This document shows, one piece after another, positions 54,244 to 62,855 of a DNA stretch of 64,000 nt (position 1 is the stretch's first letter; every line of letters begins with the position of its first letter). The notes beneath the pieces are model-generated. The model was not told the DNA's origin, did no database searches, and saw only the letters and a program-made list of their open reading frames with translations. A program made the translations under genes and the position numbers. Source of the DNA: Candidatus Defluviibacillus avedoerensis (lineage in GTDB: Bacteria > Pseudomonadota > Gammaproteobacteria > Burkholderiales > Burkholderiaceae_C); assembly GCA_016703665.1 (NCBI GenBank), contig JADJBS010000010.1, forward strand, positions 1-64,000, written 5' to 3'.

Positions 54244-54792
54244 ATGACGACTACTTTCAACGCTGAACAAATCCTGGCCGCCAACAAGGCTGCTGCTGCC
54301 GAAGCCACCGAACTGGCTAATTCCGCTTTCGCTGGCTTCGAAAAGCTGGCTGCTGCGAACATGGCTGCTGCCAAGTCCGCCATGGCTGACTCGATGGATT
54401 CTTTCAAGTCCATCCTGGGTGCCAAGTCCCCACAAGAAGTGCTGGCTGCACAAACTGCCATGGTCCAGCCTCTGGCCTCCAAGGCTGCTGCTTATGGCCG
54501 CACCGTGTATGAAATCGCTGCTGAAACCAGCGCCGAGCTGTCCAAGTCTGCCGAAGGCAAGATTGCAGAAGGCCAAAAGGCTTTCGGCGCTGCCATCGAC
54601 TCCATGACCAAGAATGCACCTGCTGGCACTGAGTCTGCTGTTGCTGCATTCAAGAGCGCTGTGGCCACTGGCCAGCAAGTGATTGAGTCTGCCCAAGCCG
54701 CTGCCAAGCGCGCTGTGGCACAAGCCCAGCAAAACATGACCGTGGCAACTGACGTTGCTGTCAAGGCTGCCAACAAGGCCACCAAGAAGTAA
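54244..54792 (+). CDS. phasin family protein (PHB granule surface)
   Basis: 182 residues, Ala- and Lys-rich, helical, without Cys. Starts MTTTFNAEQILAANKAAAAE and has ANSAFAGFEKLAAANMAAAK, AQTAMVQPLASKAAAYGRTV and a Lys-rich end, the standard phasin (PhaP, PF09361) build. Coats polyhydroxyalkanoate granules. TAGGAG precedes the ATG, and the two PhaR-like sites lie upstream. A strong hairpin terminator follows at 54838. Intact. Confidence 0.92.
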   Translation: MTTTFNAEQILAANKAAAAEATELANSAFAGFEKLAAANMAAAKSAMADSMDSFKSILGAKSPQEVLAAQTAMVQPLASKAAAYGRTVYEIAAETSAELSKSAEGKIAEGQKAFGAAIDSMTKNAPAGTESAVAAFKSAVATGQQVIESAQAAAKRAVAQAQQNMTVATDVAVKAANKATKK

Positions 54793-54837
54793 TCAGCCTT
54801 CAGATTCCAGCCTTCACTGGCTGGTCTTTCGATCCTG

Positions 54838-54865
54838 ACGGGGTCAGCCTCACGGCTGACCCCGT
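54838..54865. terminator. bidirectional rho-independent terminator
   Basis: ACGGGGTCAGCC and GGCTGACCCCGT pair perfectly (12 bp) around TCAC, followed by TTTGC. It lies between the convergent phasin and GntR/FCD genes. Confidence 0.85.
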
Positions 54866-54888
54866 TTGCATTGGGGCATACGCTTTGC

Positions 54889-55593
54889 TCAGGCCAGCGA
54901 GCGCAAAGCCTCTGCGCCCGATTCAATGATTCTTTGCTGCGACAGCTTGACCGCCAACTCAACATTGCCGCGTCTGAGGGCATCCAGCGTGTCGCGCCAA
55001 AGCTGCACAGACTTCTGCCGCCGCTCAACGCTCGCCAGGCCCAGCTTGCTGTAGCGCAAGGTCTGCAGCGACAAAGCGCCCAACATCTGCTGCAGGCGCA
55101 AGTTGTCGCAGCTGCGTGCCACGACGATCAGCAGTTTGTACACTGTCTCGGCATAGGCGCTGCCACCATCCGGCAGGGTCGCCAATGCCTCAAGCCGCCT
55201 GATGCCAGACTCCAGCGCTACCTCCAAATCTGGCGGCAAAGCAGCGGCAATCTTCTGCACCACCAAGGCAAACAAGGCTGTACGTATCTCGAACAGCTCG
55301 GCCACTTCATGGGCCGACAGTTCAGTCACCACAGCACCGCGACGCGGCAGCACGGTGGCCAGGCCTTCGCGCTCCAACAAGCGGATGGCTTCGCGCACCG
55401 GACCCCGGCTGACCTTGAATTCATCCGCCACCTGCTGCTCGGCAATGCGCTCACCGGGTCCGGGCTTACCCGCCAGAATGCGCTGAGCCAACTCTGCGGC
55501 GATCTGCTCGGGCACGCTCAAGGTGGGCTGTGGACGCTCGGAAAAAAGCTCGAACTTCAGCGCATCATCCCAGGGAGAAAAAGCGTCGGACAT
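54889..55593 (-). CDS. GntR-family regulator with FCD domain
   Basis: About 234 residues from ATG 55591-55593 (MSDAFSPWDDALKFELFSER); an in-frame ATG at 55626 would add 11. Winged HTH at about 35-100 (VPEQIAAELAQRILAGKPGP, VSRGPVREAIRLLEREGLAT, PRRGAVVTELSAHEVAELFE), then the FCD ligand domain (EIRTALFALVVQKIAA, AYAETVYKLLIVVARSCDNL with the usual His/Asp-type metal positions partly absent, and LRRGNVELAVKLSQQRI). Candidate regulator of the divergent carboxylase/ligase unit. Confidence 0.9.
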   Translation of the reverse strand: MSDAFSPWDDALKFELFSERPQPTLSVPEQIAAELAQRILAGKPGPGERIAEQQVADEFKVSRGPVREAIRLLEREGLATVLPRRGAVVTELSAHEVAELFEIRTALFALVVQKIAAALPPDLEVALESGIRRLEALATLPDGGSAYAETVYKLLIVVARSCDNLRLQQMLGALSLQTLRYSKLGLASVERRQKSVQLWRDTLDALRRGNVELAVKLSQQRIIESGAEALRSLA

Positions 55594-55695
55594 AAGCAGC
55601 GAAGTGGGCGAAACGGGAGTCGGCATCTTTGGTCAGTTTCCAGCGATGGGTCAGGCAGCTGAGATTATGTGCCCGCCAGGTTGACACCGAACAAA

Positions 55696-55740
55696 ACCCT
55701 ATTTGCTATATTTTTTGTAGCTATCGTCGCACTAGCGACA
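55696..55740. repeat. short AT-rich palindromic repeat
   Basis: TTTGCTATATTTTTTGTAGC followed by a TATCGTCGC..AGCGACA stretch lies just before the histidine-phosphatase gene. It contains the pattern GCTAT...(A/G)TAGC that also appears inside three genes (3838, 36298, 42092). Comamonadaceae genomes carry many such short repeats in my recollection. Confidence 0.4.
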
Positions 55741-55774
55741 TGCCGTAGAAGCCCTTTTTGCCACAATTTCTGGC

Positions 55775-56443
55775 ATGGGAACCCTATACCTTGTGCGCCA
55801 CGGCCAGGCCTCGTTTGGCGCAGACAATTATGACCAGCTCAGCGAACTGGGCCTGAAGCAGTCCGAACGCCTGGGTGCCTACTTTGCGGCCAAAGGTTTG
55901 CAATTTGACGCTGCGTTCACCGGCACGCTGCAGCGCCAAATCCAGACGCTGGCGGGCATCTGCAAAGGCGGTGGGTACGCATTGGCCGGGGTGCAGCGCC
56001 CGGGCTTGAATGAATACGACAGCGAGGCGGTAATCGGCGCCATTCACCCCCACAAGCTGCACAAGCCCACATCCAAAGAGGAGTACCGCAACCACTTCCG
56101 CCTGCTACGGGACGGCTTGGCCCAGTGGATGGCGGGTGTGGTCACACCCAAAGGCATGCCCGAATACACCGACTGGCAGCAAGGCATTGTGGATACGCTG
56201 GATCTGGTGCGCGCCAGCTCGCACAACAACGTGCTGATTGTTTCCAGCGGCGGCCCCATTTCTACTGTGGTTGGTCATATCCTGGGCACCAGCCCTGAGA
56301 CCACCATTGACCTGAACATGCGCATCCGAAACAGCAGCGTCACCGAATTCGCCTTCACGCCCAAGCGGCACATGCTGGTCACCTACAACACCCTGCCCCA
56401 CCTGGACGACAAATCGCTGGAAGGCTGGATCACCTACGCTTGA
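55775..56443 (+). CDS. histidine phosphatase superfamily (phosphoglycerate mutase-like) protein
   Basis: 222 residues. N-terminal MGTLYLVRHGQASFGADNYD with the RHG catalytic His, then SELGLKQSERLGAYFAAKGL, FTGTLQRQIQTLAGI (Arg of the phosphate pocket), PGLNEYDSEAV (acid). The second His of the pocket, normally in a V-S-H-G-G context, is replaced: NVLIVSSGGPISTVVGHILG reads V-S-S-G-G. The activity may therefore be altered. Upstream lies the palindromic repeat at 55696-55740. Confidence 0.85.
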   Translation: MGTLYLVRHGQASFGADNYDQLSELGLKQSERLGAYFAAKGLQFDAAFTGTLQRQIQTLAGICKGGGYALAGVQRPGLNEYDSEAVIGAIHPHKLHKPTSKEEYRNHFRLLRDGLAQWMAGVVTPKGMPEYTDWQQGIVDTLDLVRASSHNNVLIVSSGGPISTVVGHILGTSPETTIDLNMRIRNSSVTEFAFTPKRHMLVTYNTLPHLDDKSLEGWITYA

Positions 56444-56499
56444 TGATGGTTCGTTGACACAGCCCTTAGGGGTATGCTTGCCATCAACTGGAGCACCCC

Positions 56500-56946
56500 A
56501 TGCTGAACTGGAACACCGTCCTCACTCGCGCAAAGAACGGCAATGCCGCCCCTGACAGGCGTGTCGAGAAAACCGATGCCGAGTGGCGCAGCCAATTGAC
56601 GCCCATGGCGTATCAAGTCACCCGACAAGCTGGCACTGAGCGGGCTTTCAGCTCCCAGATGTGCAGCCTGTTTGAGCCTGGCCGCTACGGCTGCGTTTGC
56701 TGCGGCAGTCTGCTGTTTGACGCCAGCGAGAAGTTTGAATCCGGCACCGGCTGGCCCTCGTTTACACAACCAATCCAGGACAACGCCATTGATTACCGCG
56801 CCGACCACGCCCACGGCATGACGCGTGTAGAGACCACCTGTAGCGTTTGCGATGCCCACCTGGGCCATGTGTTCCCCGATGGGCCTGCGCCCAGCGGATT
56901 GCGCTATTGCATGAACGCCGCTGCCCTGGCCAAAGAAGCGGATTGA
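56500..56946 (+). CDS. msrB: peptide-methionine (R)-S-oxide reductase
   Basis: 148 residues. Reduces methionine-R-sulfoxide in proteins. Two zinc CxxC motifs (GRYGCVCCGSLLFD and TCSVCDAHLGHVF), KFESGTGWPSFTQPI, the catalytic RYCMN near the C-terminus (Cys in G-L-R-Y-C-M-N), and the start VEKTDAEWRSQLTPMAYQVT. Normal length for the family, intact. Convergent with the MFS gene at 56982. Confidence 0.95.
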   Translation: MLNWNTVLTRAKNGNAAPDRRVEKTDAEWRSQLTPMAYQVTRQAGTERAFSSQMCSLFEPGRYGCVCCGSLLFDASEKFESGTGWPSFTQPIQDNAIDYRADHAHGMTRVETTCSVCDAHLGHVFPDGPAPSGLRYCMNAAALAKEAD

Positions 56947-56981
56947 ACAAGCCTGGGCGGCTCACGACCCGGCCCGTCAAT

Positions 56982-58196
56982 TCACACGATCCGGCAGGCG
57001 CTGCAAACTGCGACATCAGACGCCGTGATCACCACGGCCTGCACCACAAAGCCTGCCAGCGCCAGCACTAGGCATGCAGACTCCCCCCAAGCCGAGCCCA
57101 CCAAGCCGCCTAGCGTGGCACCCAGTGGCCTCGCCCCCATGTTGACGGTGAGGAACAGTGCCGACACGCGCCCCAGCATGGCACTGGGCGTGACTGTCTG
57201 GCGCAGCGTCATGGACGTGATCGTCCAGATGATCGGCCCCACGCCAAACAGAAAGAACGACAAGCCCGCCAGCCATGCGTGGGGCCACAGCAGCGTGCTC
57301 ACCATGGTGGCCATGGCCAGCACCGAGAAGAATGGCCCCAGCAAAATGGACTGCCCGAACGGCAAGGCGCCCACAATGCGCGGCGCCAGCAGAGCGCCCA
57401 GAATCATGCCAATGCCATAGGTGGCCAGCGTCAACCCCACGGCGCTGGCGTCCATGCCCAGTGCCCGCATCGCGTAGGGCACATAGGCGGCCTGCAACAC
57501 AAACCAGGCGATGTTCCAGGCGATGGAGGTGTACAGAATCGGGCGCAGCAAGCGGTGGTGCCAGATGAGCGCGGCACCCTCTTTCAAATCCACCCAGGGG
57601 TGGCGCACCGGGCCAGCGGTACGCGCGGGCTCGAACAGGCGCACCAGCAAAGCCACCGCCCCTCCCGACAAAATCGCCGCCAGCACAAAGGCAGACGATG
57701 CGCCCAACCACGACACCAGCGCCCCAGCCAATGCCGGCCCTGCGGCATAGGCTGCGCTGCGTGCAAGCTCCAGCCTGCCATTGGCACGCGCCAGCGCATC
57801 GCCCGACACCAGCGATGGCAACAGGGCAGGCGCTGCCACGCTATAGCCTACCGTGCCCACTGCACCGATAAAGCCCAGCACCGCCAGCAAACCAAGCGTC
57901 GCCGTGCCAGTCACAAACGCCGCCAAAATCGCCAACAGGGACAAGGCCCGCACCACCTCGGCCAGCACCATCAGCCGCTTGCGTGATCCCCGGTCCGCCA
58001 ATAGCCCAAGCGGGATCGACAGCAGCAAGAACGGCAACGTTTGCGCCGTGGCCAGCAGGCCCACCTCGCCCGGCCCGGCGTCCAGCGCCATCACGGCCAC
58101 GATGGGCACCGCGGCCAGGCTCAGTTGCTCGGCAGACTGGGCGGCGAGGTTGGACCAGGCCAGGGCCGTGAAAGAACGGGGCAGTGTTTGGGTCAT
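56982..58196 (-). CDS. MFS transporter (enterobactin-exporter/EntS-like group)
   Basis: 404 residues from ATG 58194-58196 (MTQTLPRSFTALAWSNLAAQ); a longer upstream frame is rejected because it runs into the amidase. Twelve membrane segments. LLATAQTLPFLLLSIPLGLL ADRG-type loop, RGSRKRLMVLAEVVRALSLL, LARANGRLELARSAAYAAGP, AIVG-like GIGMILGALLAPRIVGALPF, and VTPSAMLGRVSALFLTVNMG are typical of the MFS_3 group. It lies 25 bases after the amidase and is the last gene of a unit with the amidase and a Bug protein. Substrate unknown. Confidence 0.9.
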   Translation of the reverse strand: MTQTLPRSFTALAWSNLAAQSAEQLSLAAVPIVAVMALDAGPGEVGLLATAQTLPFLLLSIPLGLLADRGSRKRLMVLAEVVRALSLLAILAAFVTGTATLGLLAVLGFIGAVGTVGYSVAAPALLPSLVSGDALARANGRLELARSAAYAAGPALAGALVSWLGASSAFVLAAILSGGAVALLVRLFEPARTAGPVRHPWVDLKEGAALIWHHRLLRPILYTSIAWNIAWFVLQAAYVPYAMRALGMDASAVGLTLATYGIGMILGALLAPRIVGALPFGQSILLGPFFSVLAMATMVSTLLWPHAWLAGLSFFLFGVGPIIWTITSMTLRQTVTPSAMLGRVSALFLTVNMGARPLGATLGGLVGSAWGESACLVLALAGFVVQAVVITASDVAVCSACRIV

Positions 58197-58221
58197 GTAA
58201 CCCTGATTGTCACCGCAGCGA

Positions 58222-59685
58222 TCACTGCAATGCCAGCGGCGGCGGCGTGTAGCCGCACCATTCCTGCTCCAGCCACTGCGCAAAGCGCAGGCATTGCGGG
58301 TCGCCCAGGATGGGGCCGATCACCTGCGCACCCACGGGCAGGCCTTGCGGCGTCAACCCCAGCGGAATCGCCGTGGCGGGCAAACCCACCACGCCGGGGT
58401 AACCGGCCCAGAACAAGGACTGCGTGCTGGGCTGCGGTTGACCATTGACCGTCACCATGCGCTCCCAGCGCTCACCTTGTTGGTTGTGCGCAAAAGCAGG
58501 TGTCGTGCCGATGGGGCAGATCAGAAAGTCGAACTGTTCAAAGAAACTCGCCCACTGGCGGCGCAGCAACGCGCGCTCCTGGTCGATGGCCACCCAGTCA
58601 CGGTGCGTCAGGGTGTTGCCGCGGTGCATCCAGGCTTCGTAACTGGCGTCGTCCTTTGACAAGGACTTGGCTTTAGCCTGCGATTGCGCAAAGCTTGCAT
58701 CGTCCATGCTAGCCCCAGTGGCTGATCGCAGCAGATGCACATACACCCGGTGTGCCTGGGCGCTGTCTACGGGGCGTTTACCCTCACGTACCTGCACGCC
58801 TTGCCGACGCAGAAAGTCTGCCAACGCCATCAACCGGGTCTGCACCGTGGTGTCCACCCGCGCTTCGGCGTCGTCCAACAGAATCGCCACCTTGGCGCGG
58901 CGCGGGTGCACTGCGTGCTCACGCCAGCGGGTCGCCATCCAGCCGTTGGGGCCAAAGCATTGCAGCGGCGTGGTGAGCGCCTCCATGGCGATCTGCAAAT
59001 CAGTGGCGCTGCGCGCCAGTGGGCCTGCAGCGGCGATGTCCAGGCTGTCAATGCATTCGGTGCCCGGCAGCTGATGCCCCTGCATGGTGACCACGCCCCA
59101 GGTAGGCTTGTGGCCATACACACCACAGTAGTGAGCGGGATTGCGGATGGACGCGCCAATGTCACTGCCTAGCTCCAAGGGTGTCAAACCTGCTGCAAGT
59201 GCCGCAGCTGAACCGCCTGACGATCCCCCAGGGATACGTGACACATCCCACGGGTTGTTGGTGGTGCCATACACAGGGTTGAAAGTTTGCCAGTCTGCCA
59301 GCGACACGGGCACATTGGTCTTGCCAAAAATGATGGCACCTGCATCCAACAGGCGCTGCACAGCCACGGCGGGTTTACTGGCGATATTGATTTTGAACTG
59401 AGGGTAGCCCCAGGTGGTGGGGTGCCCCGGCAGATCGAAGGACTCCTTCACTGTCATAGGCACGCCGTGCAAGGCACCCCAAGACTCACCTCGTGCCAGC
59501 GCTGCATCCGCTGCTTGGGCGCGCGCTTTAGCGGCGTCTGTATCGAGTACTACCACCGCGTTGATGGCAGGGTTCAAGCGTTCAAGGCGGGCCAGATGAT
59601 GGTCAAGCAGTTCTACCGCTGATACCTCACGTCGACGGACGCGTAAAGCCAGTTCATGTGCGGGCAAGAGAGCCAGATCGGTCAT
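58222..59685 (-). CDS. amidase (amidase-signature family)
   Basis: About 487 residues from ATG 59683-59685 (MTDLALLPAHELALRVRRRE), an in-frame ATG 18 bases earlier being possible. Ser-cisSer-Lys hydrolase: Lys in GVPMTVKESFDLPGHPTTWG, cis-Ser and flanking motif in SRIPGGSSGGSAAALAAGLT, and the nucleophile Ser in LGSDIGASIRNPAHYCGVYG. The end TGLPVGAQ-like GLPVGAQVIGPILGDPQCLR is standard. Converts an amide to acid and ammonia; specific substrate unknown. It lies 50 bases after the Bug gene stop, so the pair may import and deamidate one compound. Confidence 0.93.
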   Translation of the reverse strand: MTDLALLPAHELALRVRRREVSAVELLDHHLARLERLNPAINAVVVLDTDAAKARAQAADAALARGESWGALHGVPMTVKESFDLPGHPTTWGYPQFKINIASKPAVAVQRLLDAGAIIFGKTNVPVSLADWQTFNPVYGTTNNPWDVSRIPGGSSGGSAAALAAGLTPLELGSDIGASIRNPAHYCGVYGHKPTWGVVTMQGHQLPGTECIDSLDIAAAGPLARSATDLQIAMEALTTPLQCFGPNGWMATRWREHAVHPRRAKVAILLDDAEARVDTTVQTRLMALADFLRRQGVQVREGKRPVDSAQAHRVYVHLLRSATGASMDDASFAQSQAKAKSLSKDDASYEAWMHRGNTLTHRDWVAIDQERALLRRQWASFFEQFDFLICPIGTTPAFAHNQQGERWERMVTVNGQPQPSTQSLFWAGYPGVVGLPATAIPLGLTPQGLPVGAQVIGPILGDPQCLRFAQWLEQEWCGYTPPPLALQ

Positions 59686-59735
59686 GGGTAAAGTTCCTTT
59701 CAAACGATCTTAGGCCTGCAAATGCCCTATCAGCC

Positions 59736-60713
59736 TTACTGCGGAGACAGGTTGATGGACTTGAAGATCGCCTTGTAGCGATCTACTTCGCTCACATACA
59801 GTTTGTCCAGTTCAGCCACTGACATGGGTTTGGGAATCTGACTTCCCGTGGCCTCTTGCGCCTTACGTACTTCTGGGCTCTTGAGGGTCTCATTCATGGC
59901 CTGGTTGATGCGATTGACCACCGCCTCTGGTGTGCTTTTAGGTACCTGTACACCGATCCAGATGTCAAAGTTGAAGTCGGGCAGCAGCTTGTGTTTGCTC
60001 ATCGGCGCCACCTCGGGGAACATGGGGTGAGGGGTCGGAGATGAAACACCAATGGCCTTGACTCGCCCTTCCTTCACCATGCCCGGTACCGGCCCCGCCA
60101 ATGGGAAGAAGGCAACATCCACCTGGCCACCGCCCAGATCGGTAATCAAGGGGCCGCCGCCTTTGTAGGGCACGTGCAGCATCTTGATGCCCGTCATGGC
60201 GCTGAATTTTTCGCCCATCAGGTGATAGAGCGAGCCAGGGCCGACACTGCCGTAAGAAGGCTCTTTATCCTTGGCCCAGGCGATGAATTCATCCAGGTTC
60301 TTCGCAGGAATGTCTTTGCGGATCAGGAACAGCACCGAGGTGGCTGCAATCATGCCCGCCATGCGCAGGTCTTCAGGCTTGAACTTGACCGCTGACATGG
60401 CCAGGGGCGCCAGCACCAGTTCCATGGGCGTGGCGAGCACTTGCGCATGCCCATCGGCAGGTGCAGACAACACCTTTTGCACACCCAAGGCGCCGCTGAC
60501 GCCACCGATGTTTTCAATGATGACGGTTTGCCCGAGTTGCTTTTGGTATTCCACCTGAATGCTGCGTGCCACAAAGTCAGACGCACCACCAGCCGGATAC
60601 GGCACCACGACAGACACCGTTTTGCTGGGGAACGTTTGCGCGCTGGCCGACAGAGCCACCGCACCGGCCGCCAGGACCAGTGTTGCGCGACGGGAAATGC
60701 TGGAAATTGCCAT
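59736..60713 (-). CDS. Bug/TctC-family solute-binding protein (5)
   Basis: 325 residues from ATG 60711-60713. Signal with a twin-Arg-like ISSISRRATLVLAAGAVALS, cleaved near SASAQT. TFPSKTVSVVVPYPAGGASD, VIIENIGGVSGALGVQKVLS, DGHAQVLATPMELVLAPLAM, HVPYKGGGPLITDLGGGQVD and KVEGRVKAIGVSS-like VKEGRVKAIGVSSPTPHPMF define the family. Start of the Bug-amidase-MFS unit. Intact. The ligand may be an amide, given the next gene. Confidence 0.9.
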   Translation of the reverse strand: MAISSISRRATLVLAAGAVALSASAQTFPSKTVSVVVPYPAGGASDFVARSIQVEYQKQLGQTVIIENIGGVSGALGVQKVLSAPADGHAQVLATPMELVLAPLAMSAVKFKPEDLRMAGMIAATSVLFLIRKDIPAKNLDEFIAWAKDKEPSYGSVGPGSLYHLMGEKFSAMTGIKMLHVPYKGGGPLITDLGGGQVDVAFFPLAGPVPGMVKEGRVKAIGVSSPTPHPMFPEVAPMSKHKLLPDFNFDIWIGVQVPKSTPEAVVNRINQAMNETLKSPEVRKAQEATGSQIPKPMSVAELDKLYVSEVDRYKAIFKSINLSPQ

Positions 60714-60864
60714 GTTGCTTCCTGTCAAAGTTGGGTTTCTTGTAAGGTCAATCACCCACTCTGGCGTGAGGTGAAGACACGCCGCAAGTATGGTCAGTGC
60801 AACGATCTTGAAGTTATCGAAAACAGGCAAAGGCGATGCCGGGCTTTCCCCGACCTACCGTCCC

Positions 60865-61959
60865 TCAATCGTCCGATTGCAGGCCCAGAATGCCCTGTGC
60901 GCAGGCCTCAAGCGATTGCGCCCATACCCGCTGGCGCCAGTCATCCGAATCGGGATAAAACGCGGCCAGCAGGTCCGCCTTGATCTGCTTCGCTTGCGCG
61001 GGCAGCGCGCCTGGATGTAACGCCAGCCACTGATCGGCCCGCAATGCCCAGTGCATCTGTGCGCTAGGCACGGTTCCAAATTCCAGACAGATGCCCGTGT
61101 ATTTGACCCGAGGACACTCTGCGTCCACCGCCATCTGGATGGGACCTGTCATGGGAATGCTGTTGGAGCTGCCCGTGGTGACCGAGGTCACGCCCTCGCC
61201 CCACCAGCGCCTGGCCCGGGTCAAGCTTTCGCCGCCATCGTTGCAGGCAAAAATGCGCTCCCCCACGCCATACGGCCCCAGGCCTGTGTGGATGTCGATC
61301 CAGGCCAACTGTTGGCAATGCACGGTGAATTGGCGCAATACAGATCGAAAGACACGGTTGCTCCAGCTCGCCTTGAGCCCACCATAGAACAAGCCGTCGG
61401 CGTGTCCGTGCTGCCCACCCGTCACAGCCAGTTGCGCGCGGCGTGGGCCCCATTCGGTCAGCATGGCCCGCATGGCGAATTCGTTGGCCTCGCTGGGTGG
61501 CCACTGCATAGGCAACAGCAATGCATGCAAGGCGGCGTAGTCAGGCTTTTGCGGCAAGGGCTGGTCGAAATCAACAAAGTTGCGGTTCAAGTCGATGTTG
61601 TCCTCGTTCACCCGCCGCCAATGCGAAAACCCGTAAGGGTTCACCGCGTGCACATGCACGATGGCCGTGTCGGGTGCATCTTTCAGCAGCTCCACACCTG
61701 AGGCCAATAAGCCGCACTGGACGCCAGAGCCGCAGAAACCCTCCACGCCGTGAACGCCGCTGGTGGTCAGCAGCACATGCGAGGCGTCGACTGGCCCGTC
61801 CCACGTCACATCCATTGCCAAGGCCTCGCCATCGCGGCCAGGCACGCCCAAGTCATGGGTCGTCACAGACAAACCCCGCTCTTGGGTCAAGCTCAAGAAT
61901 CTTTGGCGCGCATCCCTGTAGCTGCGCAAAAATAACGAATTCAACACGTCAGGCTTCAC
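60865..61959 (-). CDS. DUF2817 (M14-like zinc carboxypeptidase fold) protein
   Basis: 364 residues from the GTG at 61957-61959 (start reads VKPDVLNSLFLRSYRDARQR), which overlaps the DMT stop by GTGA. SGVHGVEGFCGSGVQ holds the H-x-x-E zinc motif of the M14 fold, NPYGFSHWRRVNEDNIDLNR with N-R substrate residues, GGQHGHADGLFYGGL and LAWIDIHTGLGPYGVGERIF with the third His, and YTGICLEFGTV the possible catalytic Glu. The family resembles succinylglutamate desuccinylases but is uncharacterised as far as I know. Confidence 0.9.
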   Translation of the reverse strand: MKPDVLNSLFLRSYRDARQRFLSLTQERGLSVTTHDLGVPGRDGEALAMDVTWDGPVDASHVLLTTSGVHGVEGFCGSGVQCGLLASGVELLKDAPDTAIVHVHAVNPYGFSHWRRVNEDNIDLNRNFVDFDQPLPQKPDYAALHALLLPMQWPPSEANEFAMRAMLTEWGPRRAQLAVTGGQHGHADGLFYGGLKASWSNRVFRSVLRQFTVHCQQLAWIDIHTGLGPYGVGERIFACNDGGESLTRARRWWGEGVTSVTTGSSNSIPMTGPIQMAVDAECPRVKYTGICLEFGTVPSAQMHWALRADQWLALHPGALPAQAKQIKADLLAAFYPDSDDWRQRVWAQSLEACAQGILGLQSDD

Positions 61960-62855
61960 GCTAGCTCCTTTGACTGTGCTCCTTGCTCTTTGACACTCAG
62001 CCATCCTGCACCTAAACCGCACACCGCGATCACGAGCATGCCCAGACTGGCGAGGGCGTCGGGAATTTGTCCAAACACGAACCAGCCCGCCAAAGTGGCA
62101 AAAGCAATGCTGGTGTAGAGATAGGGCGACACGGTGGACGCTGGCGCTTTGGAAAAGGCCAAAATCATCAGATACTGGCCCAGGGTGCCAGCCAGGCCAA
62201 GCAGCAACAACTGCAACAGCTGATTAGCGGTGAGGTCCACGAAACCGTGCCCCAAGGCAAGAACACTCAGTGCTGACGCACACACCCAGCCCGTGTAAAA
62301 GTGGGTCGTCATCGGGCTTTCAACCCGTGTCATGAAGCTGGTGAGCGTTTGATAGATGGCATAAAAAGCAACCATCAAGAGGGGTAGCCAGGCAAATCGC
62401 CATTCGAGCGCCCCACCCGGTCGGACAATGATCAGCGCGCCTATCAGGCCACCAGCGACCAACAACCAGCGTTTGCCTGACACTTGTTCCTTCATCGCAA
62501 ACCGCGCCAGCACCGTCAATGCCAAAGGGGTCAGGCAGGCGATGGCGGTAAATTCGGCAACAGGCATACGCTGCAGGCTCAGAATCGCCAGACCACTGCA
62601 GACCAGTAGCAACAGGCCCCGCAACAGTTGCAGGCGTGGCTGTCGGGTGCGCATCAAGAGCCGCGCGCTGGGGTACAGCAGACTCGGCGTGGTGGCCAGC
62701 ACCTGAAACATGAACCTGAACCACAAGACCAGAACCGGCGGCAGAGTCGAAATCAGCAGCTTGTTGGTGGTGTCATGAATCGCTAGACAAGCCATTGCCG
62801 CGACGATGCAAGCAATGCCTGCGGCGACCTGATCAGCTTTCAAGACTTGTCCCAA
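61956..62855 (-). CDS. EamA-family DMT permease
   Basis: 299 residues, ten membrane helices in two EamA repeats. IACIVAAMACLAIHDTTNKL, PPVLVLWFRFMFQVLATTPS, LLRGLLLLVCSGLAILSLQR, PVAEFTAIACLTPLALTVLA, and in the second half TGWVCASALSVLALGHGFVD, ASTVSPYLYTSIAFATLAGW. The start overlaps the HAD gene end by 23 bases and the stop overlaps the DUF2817 start (GTGA). Transports an unknown small molecule; no specific substrate can be read. Confidence 0.9.
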   Translation of the reverse strand: MGQVLKADQVAAGIACIVAAMACLAIHDTTNKLLISTLPPVLVLWFRFMFQVLATTPSLLYPSARLLMRTRQPRLQLLRGLLLLVCSGLAILSLQRMPVAEFTAIACLTPLALTVLARFAMKEQVSGKRWLLVAGGLIGALIIVRPGGALEWRFAWLPLLMVAFYAIYQTLTSFMTRVESPMTTHFYTGWVCASALSVLALGHGFVDLTANQLLQLLLLGLAGTLGQYLMILAFSKAPASTVSPYLYTSIAFATLAGWFVFGQIPDALASLGMLVIAVCGLGAGWLSVKEQGAQSKELA

